NCBI GenBank assembly: GCA_963793105.1
Contig: CAWBZB010000004.1
Span: 434,001-498,000 of the forward strand
Direction: 5' to 3'
DNA: 64,000 nt
From: UBA10649 sp963793105
GTDB taxonomy: Bacteria; Actinomycetota; Actinomycetes; S36-B12
Numbering within the stretch: the stretch's first letter is position 1; the number at the start of each line of letters is the position of its first letter. Shown here one piece after another: positions 53,706 to 63,070 of the stretch. The position numbers were made by a program, and so were the translations under genes. The notes under the pieces were generated by a model. That model was given only the letters and a program-made list of their open reading frames with translations, ran no database searches and was not told the DNA's origin.

Positions 53706-54614
53706 ATGGCCGCCGCGGGACCGACGCTGCAGGTCGACTCGCTCACCAAGGTGTTCCGCCGCAAGGTCACTGCGGTCCAGGATCTGAGTTTCACCGTGGA
53801 ACCAGGTCGGGTGACCGGCTTCCTCGGCCCGAACGGCTCGGGCAAGACCACCACCCTGCGGTGCCTTCTCGGCCTCGTGCGGCCCACGTCCGGGCGCGTC
53901 CTCATCGACGGCCGCACCTACCCGGACCTTCCGCGCCCGATCCACACCGTCGGGGCGGCCCTTGAGGCCAGCGGCTTCCATCCGGGCCGCACGGCCCGCA
54001 ACCACCTGCGTGTCGTCGCCACTGCGGCCGGTCTGCCACCGACCCGCGCCGACGACGTGCTCGAGGTCGTGGGCCTGGCCAACGACGGTGGGCGCCGACT
54101 CGTGGAGTTCTCCCTGGGAATGCGCCAGCGGCTCGCGCTGGCGACCGCACTCCTGGGCGATCCCGGTGCCCTTGTTCTCGACGAACCCGCCAACGGCCTG
54201 GACCCTGAGGGCATCGCGTGGCTCAGGACGTACCTGAGGGAGCGCGCGACGCAGGGCGGGACGATCCTGGTCTCCAGCCACGTGCTGTCCGAGGTGCAGC
54301 AGACCGTCGACGACGTGGTCATCATCAACCGCGGTCAGCTGATCCACGCCGGAACCCTCGGAGGACTGGCGAACCGAGGCACCTCGCGCGTCGTGCTGCG
54401 CTCCCCCGACGCCGAGCGCCTGCGCCCGCTGCTCGCGGAGCGCCCCGGCGTCACCGTCGCGATCCACGATGACGGCACGCTGGTCGTGGACGGGATGACG
54501 TCGGCCGAGGTGGGCCACGTGGCCTTCGCGCACGGCTGCGAACTCCACCAGCTGTCAGGCGAACCCGACGCCCTCGAACGGGTCTTCCTCGACATGACGG
54601 GGGGAGCCGCGTGA
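53706..54614 (+). CDS. ABC transporter ATP-binding protein
   Basis: A 302-residue exporter ATPase: Walker A GPNGSGKTTT, signature as LSGGQ-like EFSLGMRQRLALA, Walker B GALVLDEPANGLDPEG and the switch VSSHVLSEV. The altered signature (SLGMRQR) is typical of the bacitracin/lantibiotic-type (BcrA) group of ABC-2 systems. The C-terminal 90 residues are a small extra domain. It overlaps the permease by GTGA, 65 bp after the rhodanese gene. A short imperfect 13-14-bp direct repeat (GCGTCGC/CCTGCGTC) lies in the gap. Confidence 0.9.
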   Translation: MAAAGPTLQVDSLTKVFRRKVTAVQDLSFTVEPGRVTGFLGPNGSGKTTTLRCLLGLVRPTSGRVLIDGRTYPDLPRPIHTVGAALEASGFHPGRTARNHLRVVATAAGLPPTRADDVLEVVGLANDGGRRLVEFSLGMRQRLALATALLGDPGALVLDEPANGLDPEGIAWLRTYLRERATQGGTILVSSHVLSEVQQTVDDVVIINRGQLIHAGTLGGLANRGTSRVVLRSPDAERLRPLLAERPGVTVAIHDDGTLVVDGMTSAEVGHVAFAHGCELHQLSGEPDALERVFLDMTGGAA

Positions 54615-55411
54615 GCGGGACCATGCGCCCGCTGCTGGCGGCCGAGTGGCGGAAGGTCGCCACCACCAAGATGCTCTGGGTGCTCACGCTCGTGGCGGTG
54701 CTCTACTCATGCATGCAGGTCGTGACCCTGACGTTCGTGGCCAGTGGGATGCTCCCCGGAGTACCGGACCAGGGCGACCTGCTTCTGGACCCGGACTACA
54801 TCACCACGCTCCTGGCCCAGACGGGCACGTCGGCCACCTTCGTGCTGCTGCTCGGGATCATCGCCATGACCGGCGAGTTCCGGCACATGACGATCACGTC
54901 GACATTCCTCACGACACCGAAGCGGTCCCGGGTGCTCCTCGCGAAGATGCTGCTGTACAGCGCGCTCGGCGCCGTCATCGCCGGCGTGACGATGGTCTTC
55001 GTCCTCATCGCCACGTTCGCCTCGCTCCTGCCGTTCGAGCACGCTCCCATCACCCTCGGCACGGTTGCTTCGGTGCTCGCCGGTGCGGTGATCGGCCTCG
55101 CGCTCTACGCCATCCTGGGCGTGAGCGTCGGGTCGCTGATCACCAATCAGGTGGCCGCCATCGTCGCGGCACTGGTGTGGGTCCTCCTCGTCGAGGCCCT
55201 CGTCAGCCTCGCGTTCCCCAGCCTCGCGCAGTGGCTGCCAGGGGGCGCGCTCAACTCCGCGATGAACGTGGCCCTCCGGGCGGACGTCACCGGCAGCCTC
55301 ACCCAGGCGGAGAGCCTCCCGGCGTGGGGCGGCATCCTCGTGCTACTCGCCTACACCGCCGTCCTGGGCGTGATCGCCTCTCGGACCACGCTGCGCCGGG
55401 ACGTCACCTGA
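54611..55411 (+). CDS. ABC-2 type permease
   Basis: The 266-residue partner of the preceding ATPase. It begins with a cytoplasmic amphipathic stretch (RPLLAAEWRKVATTKMLW) and has six hydrophobic helices with MTGEFRHMTITSTFLTTPKR, a loop seen in BcrB/LanG-like ABC-2 permeases. Likely exports or detoxifies an antimicrobial or lipid; no substrate evidence. GTG 54611. Confidence 0.88.
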   Translation: MSGTMRPLLAAEWRKVATTKMLWVLTLVAVLYSCMQVVTLTFVASGMLPGVPDQGDLLLDPDYITTLLAQTGTSATFVLLLGIIAMTGEFRHMTITSTFLTTPKRSRVLLAKMLLYSALGAVIAGVTMVFVLIATFASLLPFEHAPITLGTVASVLAGAVIGLALYAILGVSVGSLITNQVAAIVAALVWVLLVEALVSLAFPSLAQWLPGGALNSAMNVALRADVTGSLTQAESLPAWGGILVLLAYTAVLGVIASRTTLRRDVT

Positions 55412-55419
55412 CCGGCCCG

Positions 55420-56160
55420 CTACCAGGGCACGACCTGACGGTCCTCCCACAGCAGGCCCGTCTCGTACGACCCGTCCGCGCGCGGAGTGACCGTCCTCGT
55501 GGCGAGCCACTCGATGGTGTCGGCGCCCTCCTCCGCGGAGCGCGGCGCATCGGGTCCGCCCATGTCCGTACGGCAGTGGTTGGGACACATGGCATCGACG
55601 AGCACTCCCCGGCGTCCCTGCTGCAACTCGGCCGCCAGATTCTTCACGGTCGCGTTCAGGGCCGCCTTGCTCACGCGGTAGGGAGCCAGCCCGCCGGAGG
55701 TGCCCGGCCCGGAAAACCGCCCCAGGCATGCGGAAACGGCGATGACGCGTCCTGAGCGTCGTTCCACCATCCCCGGAACGAATGCGCTCAGGAAGTGGAA
55801 GGCTCCGTCCACGTTGACCGCCATGACCCGTCGCCACTCCTCCGGCGTCGTGCGCAGGGTCTTGGCGGTCCTCTCGCTCATCACTCCCGCGGACAGCACG
55901 AGCACGTCCACGGCCGCCAGCGGCCCCAGGCGCTCCGAGAGCGTGGCCACCTCGTGGGGGTCGCCCACGTCGCACCCCCATCCCACCGCGTCGATCCCCA
56001 GGGCCTGCAGGCTCTCCGCTGCGGCCGCCGCCCGCCCGTGGTCGCGACCGACGAGCACAACCGTGGCCCCTCTGCGCCCCAGGAGTCGCGCCGCCGCGTA
56101 TCCGATCCCACGAGACCCACCGGTCACGAGGGCCACCGAGCCGCCGATGCTGTCAGCCAT
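55420..56160 (-). CDS. short-chain dehydrogenase/reductase
   Basis: A 246-residue classical SDR: cofactor motif VTGGSRGIGYAAARL, the NAG-like LSAGVMSERTAK, catalytic Ser/Tyr/Lys in SACLGRFSGPGTSGGLAPYRVSKAALN. The VLVGRDHGRAAAA after strand 2 favours NADPH. It resembles carbonyl reductases with the CPNHCRTDMGG loop. Substrate unknown. Start ATG 56160, with the kgd start 156 bp away on the other strand. Confidence 0.88.
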   Translation of the reverse strand: MADSIGGSVALVTGGSRGIGYAAARLLGRRGATVVLVGRDHGRAAAAAESLQALGIDAVGWGCDVGDPHEVATLSERLGPLAAVDVLVLSAGVMSERTAKTLRTTPEEWRRVMAVNVDGAFHFLSAFVPGMVERRSGRVIAVSACLGRFSGPGTSGGLAPYRVSKAALNATVKNLAAELQQGRRGVLVDAMCPNHCRTDMGGPDAPRSAEEGADTIEWLATRTVTPRADGSYETGLLWEDRQVVPW

Positions 56161-56316
56161 GACTGCACTGTGCCGCGTCCCACGGGTCGCCGCATGTCGG
56201 CGCCGACTCCGACGGGCGCGTGCGGCGTGCCGGGCCGCCTCGTCCGTGCGGCTACGCTGGGGAGTACTGAGCGCGCCGGCGGAGGCTGACGCGCATGTGC
56301 CCGAGAGGACCACGAA

Positions 56317-59300
56317 GTGGCCACGGAGACTCCCGAGAGTCCGCTGACGTCATTCGGCCCGAATGAATGGCTGGTCGACGAGATCTACGAGCAGTTCCTG
56401 GCCGACCGCAGCAGCGTCGACCCCGCGTGGTGGGAGTTCTTCGAGGGCTACACCCCGACGGACTACTCCCTCCTGGCCCCGAACCCCGGCACGACCACGG
56501 ACGATGCCCCCGTCGCCACCCCCACCGCAGCCCCCCTTGCTCCCTCCACGCCACCCTCGAAGGCGGCCCCGTCCGGCCCCCCTCCCGCCACTGCGGATGA
56601 GCGCGACCTCACCGTGCTGAAGGGCCCGTCCGCGCGGGTGGTCGACAACATGGAGACCAGCCTGACGGTGCCGACCGCCACCAGCGTTCGCGCGGTGCCG
56701 GCCAAGCTGCTCATCGACAACCGCACCGTCATCAACAACCACCTCGCCCGCGGTCGAGGCGGCAAGGTCTCCTTCACCCACCTCATCGGTTTCGCCGTCG
56801 TCACCGCCCTCGCCGAGAACCCGGCCATGAACAACTCGTTCACCGAGGTCGACGGCAAGCCGGCCGTGGTCCGCAACCCTCAGGTGAACCTCGGCCTGGC
56901 CATCGACATGGCCAAGCCCGACGGCACCCGTCAACTCCTGGTGCCCAGCATCAAGTCCGCGGCGGGTATGGACTTCGCGACCTTCTGGGCCACCTACGAG
57001 GACCTCGTGCGCAAGGCACGCAGCGGCAAGCTCCAGGTCAGCGACTTCGTTGGGACGACGATCTCCCTCACGAACCCGGGAACCCTCGGGACGCAGCTCT
57101 CCGTCGCCCGCCTCATGGCTGGCCAGGGGTGCATCGTCGGCGTCGGGGCGATGGACTACCCCGCAGAGTGGCAGGGGGCGTCGCCCGAGGCGCTCGCCCG
57201 GAACGCCGTCTCGAAGATCCTCACGCTCACGAGCACGTACGACCACCGCATCATCCAGGGCGCCCAGTCCGGGGAGTTCCTGCGACGGATCCACTCGCTG
57301 CTGCTCGGCGAGGACGACTTCTACGGTCAGATCTTCCGCTCGCTAAGGATTCCCTACGAGCCCATCCGCTGGGCCCAGGACATCTCCGCCGGCCACGAGA
57401 CGGACCTGAGCAAGACCGTCCGCGTGCAGGAGATCATCCATGCCTACCGCGTGCGCGGCCACCTCATGGCCGACACCAATCCGCTGGAGTACGAGCAGCG
57501 CATGCACCCGGACCTCGACGTGCTGCGACACGGGCTGACGCTCTGGGACCTCGACCGTGAGTTCGCCACCGGCGGCTTCGGCGGACGTCCGCTCATGAAG
57601 CTGCGCGAGATCCTCGGGGTCCTCCGCGACTCCTACACCCGCACCGTGGGCATCGAGTACATGCACATCCAGGACCCCGAGCAGCGCGCCTGGATCCAGG
57701 AGCGGGTCGAGGTGCCGCACGAGCGCACCGACCGCGAGGAGCAACTGCGGATCCTGCACAAGCTCAACGAGGCCGAGGCACTCGAGTCCTTCCTGCAGAC
57801 GAAGTACGTCGGCCAGAAGCGCTTCTCGCTGGAGGGCAGCGAGTCGCTGATCCCGCTGCTCGACGCCGTGCTCATCCGGTCGTCCAACGACAGCATCGTC
57901 GAAGTGGCGATCGGCATGCCGCATCGAGGTCGCCTCAACGTCCTCACCAACATCGCGGGCAAGTCCTACGGGCAGGTCTTCCGCGAGTTCGAGGGCGATT
58001 TCGGCGACGACTCCGTCCAGGGCTCCGGCGACGTGAAGTACCACCTCGGCACGAGCGGTCACTTCACCGCTCCCGACGGCGCCCAGACTCGCGTGTACCT
58101 CGCGGCCAACCCTTCCCATCTCGAGGCGGTCGACCCCGTCCTCGAGGGCATCGTCCGGGCGAAGCAGGACCGGCTGCCACGCGAGGATGCCTTCAGCGTG
58201 CTCCCGGTGCTCATCCACGGAGATGCCGCGTTCGCGGGCCAGGGAGTGGTGGCGGAGACCCTGCAGATGTCCCAGATCCAGGGATACCGCACGGGGGGCA
58301 CGGTCCATGTGGTCGTCAACAACCAGGTCGGCTTCACCACGAGTCCCAAGTACAGCCGGTCGTCGGTGTACCCCACCGACGTGGCCCGCATGATCCAGGC
58401 GCCCATCTTCCACGTGAACGGGGATGACCCCGAGGCGGTCGTCCGCGTCGCCGAGCTCGCCTTCGACTTCCGCCAGACCTTCCACAAGGACGTCGTCATC
58501 GACCTCGTCACCTACCGGCGTCGCGGTCACAACGAGGCCGACGACCCGTCACTCACCCAGCCGCTCATGTACGCGATCATCGACAAGAAGCGGTCGGTGC
58601 GGAAGCACTACACGGAGTCCCTGATCGGCCGAGGCGACATCTCGCTCGAGGAGGCGGAGACCGCCCTGAGGCACTTCCAGGAGCAGCTCGAGCGCATCTT
58701 CCAGGAGACCCGATCGGACTCCAACGAGGCCGCGTTCAGCCCCTCGAAGGAGGACGTCGTCACCGAGGGCGAGCGGCGGCTCACGCCGACGTCGGCGCCG
58801 ATGGACATCGAGACGGCCATCAGCCAGGAGCAGATCGACACGGTGATCGCCTCGCAGCTGACGGTTCCGGAGGGATTCACCGTCCACCCGAGGCTCCAGC
58901 CCCAGCTCCATCGTCGGGAGACCATGGTCAGGGAGGACGCCATCGACTGGGGCATGGCCGAGGCCCTCGCGGTGGGCGGACTCCTGATGGAGGGGCGCAC
59001 TGTTCGGCTGGCGGGGCAGGACGTCCGCCGCGGCACGTTCGGGCATCGCCACATGGTGATCGTGGACAAGCAGACCGGGTGGCAGTTCAAGCCCCTGAAG
59101 CAGTGCTACCGCAACGGCGGGAAGCTGTATGTGTATGACTCGCTGCTCAGCGAGTTCGCCGCCGTGGGCTTCGAGTACGGCTACTCCGTCACGCGGCCGG
59201 ACGCGCTCGTCATGTGGGAGGCCCAGTTCGGCGACTTCGCCGACGGGGCGCAGACCATCATCGACGAGTTCATCTCGTCGGGTGAGCAGAAGTGGGGTCA

Positions 59301-59955
59301 GCGGTCGTCGCTGACGCTCCTGCTCCCCCACGGCTACGAGGGCCAGGGCCCGGATCACTCGTCCGCCCGACCCGAGCGCTATCTGCAGATGTGCGCCCAG
59401 GACAACATGATCGTGGCGATGCCCAGCACCCCGGCCTCCTACTTCCACTTGCTGCGCCTCCAGGCCAACACCAAGATCCGGCGCCCCCTGGTGATCTTCA
59501 CGCCCAAGTCGCTCCTGCGCTCGAAGAAGGCGGTGTCGCACAAGGGGGAGTTCACCAGCGGGCACTTCCATCCGCTGCTCACGGATCCGGGCTTCACGGG
59601 TCCGCAGATCCGCAAGATCCTGCTGTGCAGCGGCAAGGTCTACTACGACCTCGCGGCGTACCGGGCCGAGCACGGCATCACCGACGTCGCCATCATGCGC
59701 TTCGAGCGGCTCTACCCGCTCCCGTTCCGCACGCTGCCGCCGGCGCTCAAGGAGTACCCGAATGCCGAGATCACCTGGGTGCAGGAGGAGCCGGCCAACA
59801 TGGGGGCCTGGTCGTTCATCGCCCTCAATCTGCCCGAGCTGATCGAGCGGCCGGTGAACGGCGTAAGCCGTCCGCCGTCGTCCTCGCCAGCGGTCGGGAC
59901 GCACCAGCGGCACGAGCTCGAGCAGCGCACGGTGGTCGAGCAGGCGTTCGCGTAG
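56317..59955 (+). CDS. kgd: multifunctional 2-oxoglutarate metabolism enzyme Kgd
   Basis: A 1212-residue actinobacterial E1o/E2o fusion: N-terminal SucA-like helix (LVDEIYEQFLADRSSVDPAWWEFF), a Pro/Ala linker, a CAT-type E2 domain (residues about 120-340, ending YDHRIIQGAQSGEFLRRIH) without lipoyl domain, then the thiamin-dependent E1o (VEVAIGMPHRGRLN, GDAAFAGQGVV, RRRGHNEADDPSLTQP). It decarboxylates 2-oxoglutarate in the TCA cycle, working with lipoylated partners encoded elsewhere; in mycobacteria GarA controls it. Start GTG 56317. The DUF6104 gene follows within 6 bp. Confidence 0.96.
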   Translation: MATETPESPLTSFGPNEWLVDEIYEQFLADRSSVDPAWWEFFEGYTPTDYSLLAPNPGTTTDDAPVATPTAAPLAPSTPPSKAAPSGPPPATADERDLTVLKGPSARVVDNMETSLTVPTATSVRAVPAKLLIDNRTVINNHLARGRGGKVSFTHLIGFAVVTALAENPAMNNSFTEVDGKPAVVRNPQVNLGLAIDMAKPDGTRQLLVPSIKSAAGMDFATFWATYEDLVRKARSGKLQVSDFVGTTISLTNPGTLGTQLSVARLMAGQGCIVGVGAMDYPAEWQGASPEALARNAVSKILTLTSTYDHRIIQGAQSGEFLRRIHSLLLGEDDFYGQIFRSLRIPYEPIRWAQDISAGHETDLSKTVRVQEIIHAYRVRGHLMADTNPLEYEQRMHPDLDVLRHGLTLWDLDREFATGGFGGRPLMKLREILGVLRDSYTRTVGIEYMHIQDPEQRAWIQERVEVPHERTDREEQLRILHKLNEAEALESFLQTKYVGQKRFSLEGSESLIPLLDAVLIRSSNDSIVEVAIGMPHRGRLNVLTNIAGKSYGQVFREFEGDFGDDSVQGSGDVKYHLGTSGHFTAPDGAQTRVYLAANPSHLEAVDPVLEGIVRAKQDRLPREDAFSVLPVLIHGDAAFAGQGVVAETLQMSQIQGYRTGGTVHVVVNNQVGFTTSPKYSRSSVYPTDVARMIQAPIFHVNGDDPEAVVRVAELAFDFRQTFHKDVVIDLVTYRRRGHNEADDPSLTQPLMYAIIDKKRSVRKHYTESLIGRGDISLEEAETALRHFQEQLERIFQETRSDSNEAAFSPSKEDVVTEGERRLTPTSAPMDIETAISQEQIDTVIASQLTVPEGFTVHPRLQPQLHRRETMVREDAIDWGMAEALAVGGLLMEGRTVRLAGQDVRRGTFGHRHMVIVDKQTGWQFKPLKQCYRNGGKLYVYDSLLSEFAAVGFEYGYSVTRPDALVMWEAQFGDFADGAQTIIDEFISSGEQKWGQRSSLTLLLPHGYEGQGPDHSSARPERYLQMCAQDNMIVAMPSTPASYFHLLRLQANTKIRRPLVIFTPKSLLRSKKAVSHKGEFTSGHFHPLLTDPGFTGPQIRKILLCSGKVYYDLAAYRAEHGITDVAIMRFERLYPLPFRTLPPALKEYPNAEITWVQEEPANMGAWSFIALNLPELIERPVNGVSRPPSSSPAVGTHQRHELEQRTVVEQAFA

Positions 59956-59961
59956 GCCACG

Positions 59962-60135
59962 ATGTACTTCACCGACCGTGGCATCGAGGAGCTGCAGAGC
60001 CGCCGGGGCGAGGAGGAGGTCTCCGTCGACTGGCTCGCGGAGCGGCTGCGCGAGTTCGTTGACCTCAACCCGGAGTTCGAGACACCCATCGAGCGGTTCG
60101 CGACGTGGCTCGCCCGCGTCGACGATGACGATTGA
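59962..60135 (+). CDS. DUF6104-family small protein
   Basis: A 57-residue protein, MYFTDRGIEELQSRRGEEEV at the start and RFATWLARVDDDD at the end, the conserved frame of DUF6104. It is found directly behind kgd/sucA in many Actinobacteria and is only six bases after the kgd stop, so probably co-transcribed. Function unknown; a role tied to Kgd is suggested only by the neighbourhood. Confidence 0.85.
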   Translation: MYFTDRGIEELQSRRGEEEVSVDWLAERLREFVDLNPEFETPIERFATWLARVDDDD

Positions 60136-60136
60136 T

Positions 60137-60310
60137 CGTTTCTCCCGCTAAGCGGGACAAGCGGTCAATCGGGTGCCGAATCCGGCCCGAATTGGCCGCT
60201 TGTCCCGGGCGAGACGTCCGGGCGGTTCATCCGCGGGCTTGGGACAATCGGTCAAACGTGGGCCGTTTGGGGCCGGAAATGCCTGGTTGTCCCGCTTAGC
60301 GGGAGAAACG
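60137..60310. repeat. 174-bp palindromic element with perfect 24-bp terminal inverted repeats
   Basis: The ends 60137-60160 and 60287-60310 are exact reverse complements, and each end is itself a small hairpin. Inside, two further hairpins occur: 60152-60208 (arms GGGACAAGCGGTCAA-like, near-perfect) and 60238-60293 (same GGGACAA motif, weaker pairing). The element starts two bases after the DUF6104 stop and ends 21 bp before the stop of the convergent oxidoreductase. I see no target-site duplication or coding sequence. Confidence 0.85.
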
Positions 60311-60330
60311 GGTGGGGGGCGTGTGTGGGG

Positions 60331-61299
60331 TCAGCGGGTGAGGACGAGTTTGCCGCGGACATCCCCGTCATTCATCGCCGCGAAGGCCTCGCGTGCCTCG
60401 GTCATCGGCAGCACGCGATCGATGACCGGGCGCACTCCTGTGCTCGCCAGCAGGTCGACGAGCTCGCGCAACTGCTCAAGGCTGCCCATCGTCGAGCCGA
60501 CGATGCTCAGCTGCAGGAAGAAGACGCGGTTGAGGTCCGCGGGCGGATTCGCCCCGGACGTCGCGCCCGAGATGACGATGCGGCCGCCCGGGCGCAGCGC
60601 GCGCAGGGAGTGCCCCCACGTGGCCTCGCCCACGGTCTCCATGACCGCGTCCACCTTCTCCGGCAGCCGGCTGCCGGACTCGAAGACCGCGTCCGCGCCG
60701 ATCGTCAGCGCCCACTCCATCTTCGTCGCCTCGCGCGACGTCACCCAGACTCGGCGCCCGAGCGCCGTTCCGAGCACGATGAGGGCCGTCGAAACCCCGC
60801 CGCCCGCGCCCTGGACCAGGATGGTGTCGCCGGGCTTCGTGTCCGACTTCGCCTGGATCATCTTGTAGGCCGTCAGGTAGGCGGTCGGCAGGCAGGACGC
60901 CTCCTCGAAGGTGAGGGCCGCGGGCTTGTCCACGAGGTTGCGGGCCGGCACGCGCACGTGCTCGGCGATCGTCCCGGGATACCGCTCGCTCAGCAGGCTC
61001 CTGCGCGGATCGAGGGTCTCGTCGCCCTCGCCGGCGTCGGTGTCCCCCACCACCGCGTGGACGATCACCTCCCGGCCGTCGTCGGTCACTCCGGCGGCGT
61101 CCGTCCCCAGGATCATGGGCGCTTGCTCCGCCTTCAGCGCCTGGCCCTTCAGCGCCCAGACGTCATGGTGGTTCAGGCTCGCCGCCTTGACTCGGACCGT
61201 GACCCAGTCGTCCGGCGTGATCGGCTCGGGAAGGTCGCCCACCGACAGGCATGACAGGGGGTCGTCACGGTCGACACCGGACGCGTAGACGGCGAACAT
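60331..61299 (-). CDS. zinc-independent quinone/alcohol oxidoreductase (MDR superfamily)
   Basis: The 322-residue medium-chain reductase has the GroES-like N-terminal domain (TVRVKAASLNHHDVWALKG, PMILGTDAAGVTDDG) and the NADPH-binding loop VQGAGGGVSTALIVLG. The catalytic zinc ligands Cys/His/Cys are mostly absent, placing it with quinone oxidoreductases and crotonyl/enoyl reductases. Ends GKLVLTR as usual. Substrate unknown. Confidence 0.88.
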   Translation of the reverse strand: MFAVYASGVDRDDPLSCLSVGDLPEPITPDDWVTVRVKAASLNHHDVWALKGQALKAEQAPMILGTDAAGVTDDGREVIVHAVVGDTDAGEGDETLDPRRSLLSERYPGTIAEHVRVPARNLVDKPAALTFEEASCLPTAYLTAYKMIQAKSDTKPGDTILVQGAGGGVSTALIVLGTALGRRVWVTSREATKMEWALTIGADAVFESGSRLPEKVDAVMETVGEATWGHSLRALRPGGRIVISGATSGANPPADLNRVFFLQLSIVGSTMGSLEQLRELVDLLASTGVRPVIDRVLPMTEAREAFAAMNDGDVRGKLVLTR

Positions 61300-61312
61300 G
61301 CTTCGACCCTAC

Positions 61313-62533
61313 TCAGCCGCGGGCGACGCCGTCAGCGCGTGCCGCTGCCTCGACCGCGCGCGAGACCTCCGCCGCCACCCGGGTGTCGAAGACGCTGGGG
61401 ACGACGTAGTCGGGGGCCAGGTCGCTCCCGACCACCCGGGAGATCGCTGCCGCCGCGGCGAGCTTCATCGACGGCGTGATGCGCGTGGCCCGAGCGTCGA
61501 GGGCGCCGCGGAAGAGGCCGGGGAAGGCCAGCACGTTGTTGATCTGGTTGGGGTAGTCGCTGCGGCCGGTCGCCACGACGGCCGCCGTCCGGCGGGCCAC
61601 ATCGGGATGCACCTCAGGGTGCGGGTTCGCCAGCGCGAAGACGATGGCTCCGGGAGCCATGGCGGCGACGACATCGTCCGGCACCTGTCCTGCCGAGACC
61701 CCGATGAAGACATCGGCACCAGCGAGGGCGTCGTCGAGACTGCCGGTGATTCCGGCCCGGTTGGTCCGTCGCGCCAGATCGGCCTTGACGTCCGTGAGGT
61801 CCGAGCGATCCGCGGAGACGATGGCGCGCGAGTCGGCCACGGCGAGATCACCGATCCCCGCCTCGAGGAGCATGTCGGTGATGGCCACGCCGGCCGCGCC
61901 CGCTCCGGAGATGACGACGCGCAGGTCGGACAGCTCCCGGCCCGTCACCTTCGCGGCGTTCAGCAGCGCGGCCAGGACGACGATGGCGGTGCCGTGCTGG
62001 TCATCGTGGAACACCGGCACGTCGAGGCGCTCCTGCAGCCGAGTCTCGATCTCGAAGCAGCGCGGAGCGGAGATGTCCTCGAGGATGACGCCGCCGAATC
62101 CCGGCGCCATCCGCACGACCGTCTCGACGATCTCGTCGGCGTCCTTGGTGTCCAGGCACATCGGGATGGCGTCCACCCCGCCGAACTCCTTGATGAGCAG
62201 GGACTTGCCCTCCATCACCGGGAGCGCAGCCAGCGGGCCGATATCGCCAAGCCCCAGCACCGCCGTGCCATCGGTCACGATGAGAACGGTGTTCGCCTTC
62301 CAGGTGTAGCGGTAGGCGAGGTCCGGATCCTCGGCGATCGCCTCGCTGACGCGCGCCACGCCGGGCGTGTAGGCCAGCGAGAGCCCGGCCCGGTCACGTA
62401 CCCGCACGGTCGGCCGCACCTCGATCTTCCCGCCCTTGTGCAGCGGGAAGACCGGGTCGTGGTCGCGAGGGTCGGCGAGGGGACCGGAGAGGTCGGCAGC
62501 GACATCAGACGGCGGGGAGGCGGGGTCGGTCAA
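61313..62533 (-). CDS. NAD(P)-dependent malic enzyme
   Basis: The 406-residue enzyme decarboxylates malate to pyruvate. The N-terminal SLAYTPGVARVSEAI with catalytic Tyr, the general base Lys in SLLIKEFGGVDAIP, metal ligands in LEDISAPRCFEIE and FHDDQHGTAIV, and the dinucleotide fold (VISGAGAAGVAITDMLL) are all seen. I use TTG 62533, preceded by GAAGGAG; GTG 62569 is an alternative, and longer starts enter non-conserved sequence. It is the small bacterial type (no phosphotransacetylase domain). Confidence 0.88.
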   Translation of the reverse strand: MTDPASPPSDVAADLSGPLADPRDHDPVFPLHKGGKIEVRPTVRVRDRAGLSLAYTPGVARVSEAIAEDPDLAYRYTWKANTVLIVTDGTAVLGLGDIGPLAALPVMEGKSLLIKEFGGVDAIPMCLDTKDADEIVETVVRMAPGFGGVILEDISAPRCFEIETRLQERLDVPVFHDDQHGTAIVVLAALLNAAKVTGRELSDLRVVISGAGAAGVAITDMLLEAGIGDLAVADSRAIVSADRSDLTDVKADLARRTNRAGITGSLDDALAGADVFIGVSAGQVPDDVVAAMAPGAIVFALANPHPEVHPDVARRTAAVVATGRSDYPNQINNVLAFPGLFRGALDARATRITPSMKLAAAAAISRVVGSDLAPDYVVPSVFDTRVAAEVSRAVEAAARADGVARG

Positions 62534-62631
62534 CGCGGTGGCTCCTTCGATGGACCGCCATGCTGGCACACCCGCGCGCGTTCGCACCGCCTCGAAGCCG
62601 GATTGTGACGCGTCCCACGGCGTCGCGGAGG

Positions 62632-63066
62632 CTATCCGCGGTAGGTGAAGGGGAAGACCTCTTCGCTCGGGCCTTCGCGCCGCAGACGCAGGAGCATCCC
62701 CTCCGCCTCCTCGATCCCGGGCCGATGCCCCTCGTCGACGAACCAGCACACGGTCATCGGCTCGGCCGCACGCCGGAACCACCGATACCGGTCGCGCAGG
62801 GCGGTGCGGTGCCCGTCATGACCGACCACGAACGCGCGGAGGGAGTCGAGGTCTCGCCATACCGTCAGGTTCACCAGCAGCCGGTCATCCCCGAGCAGTC
62901 GGTAGCTGGTCGAGCCCGGACCGTCGGCGTCCTTCAGACGCCAGATGAAGCCATCCGTCGCCTCAGCGGCAGCGTTCACCTGCGCGAGTTGATCGACGAA
63001 GTCCGCCATCCGGGGCGAGTCGATCGGGAATCTGATGTGCCCGGCGTTGAGTTGGGCGAGCGGCAT
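62632..63066 (-). CDS. DUF3291-family protein
   Basis: A 144-residue protein of the DUF3291 monooxygenase-like (dimeric alpha/beta barrel) family: LAQLNAGHIRFPIDSPRMADFV at the start, DGFIWRL, LVNLTVWRDLDSLRAFVVGHDGH, and WFVDEGHRPGIEEAEGML. The fold is like heme-degrading or quinol monooxygenases, but no activity is known. It follows sodX by four bases and reads away from it. Confidence 0.85.
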   Translation of the reverse strand: MPLAQLNAGHIRFPIDSPRMADFVDQLAQVNAAAEATDGFIWRLKDADGPGSTSYRLLGDDRLLVNLTVWRDLDSLRAFVVGHDGHRTALRDRYRWFRRAAEPMTVCWFVDEGHRPGIEEAEGMLLRLRREGPSEEVFPFTYRG

Positions 63067-63070
63067 GGAC

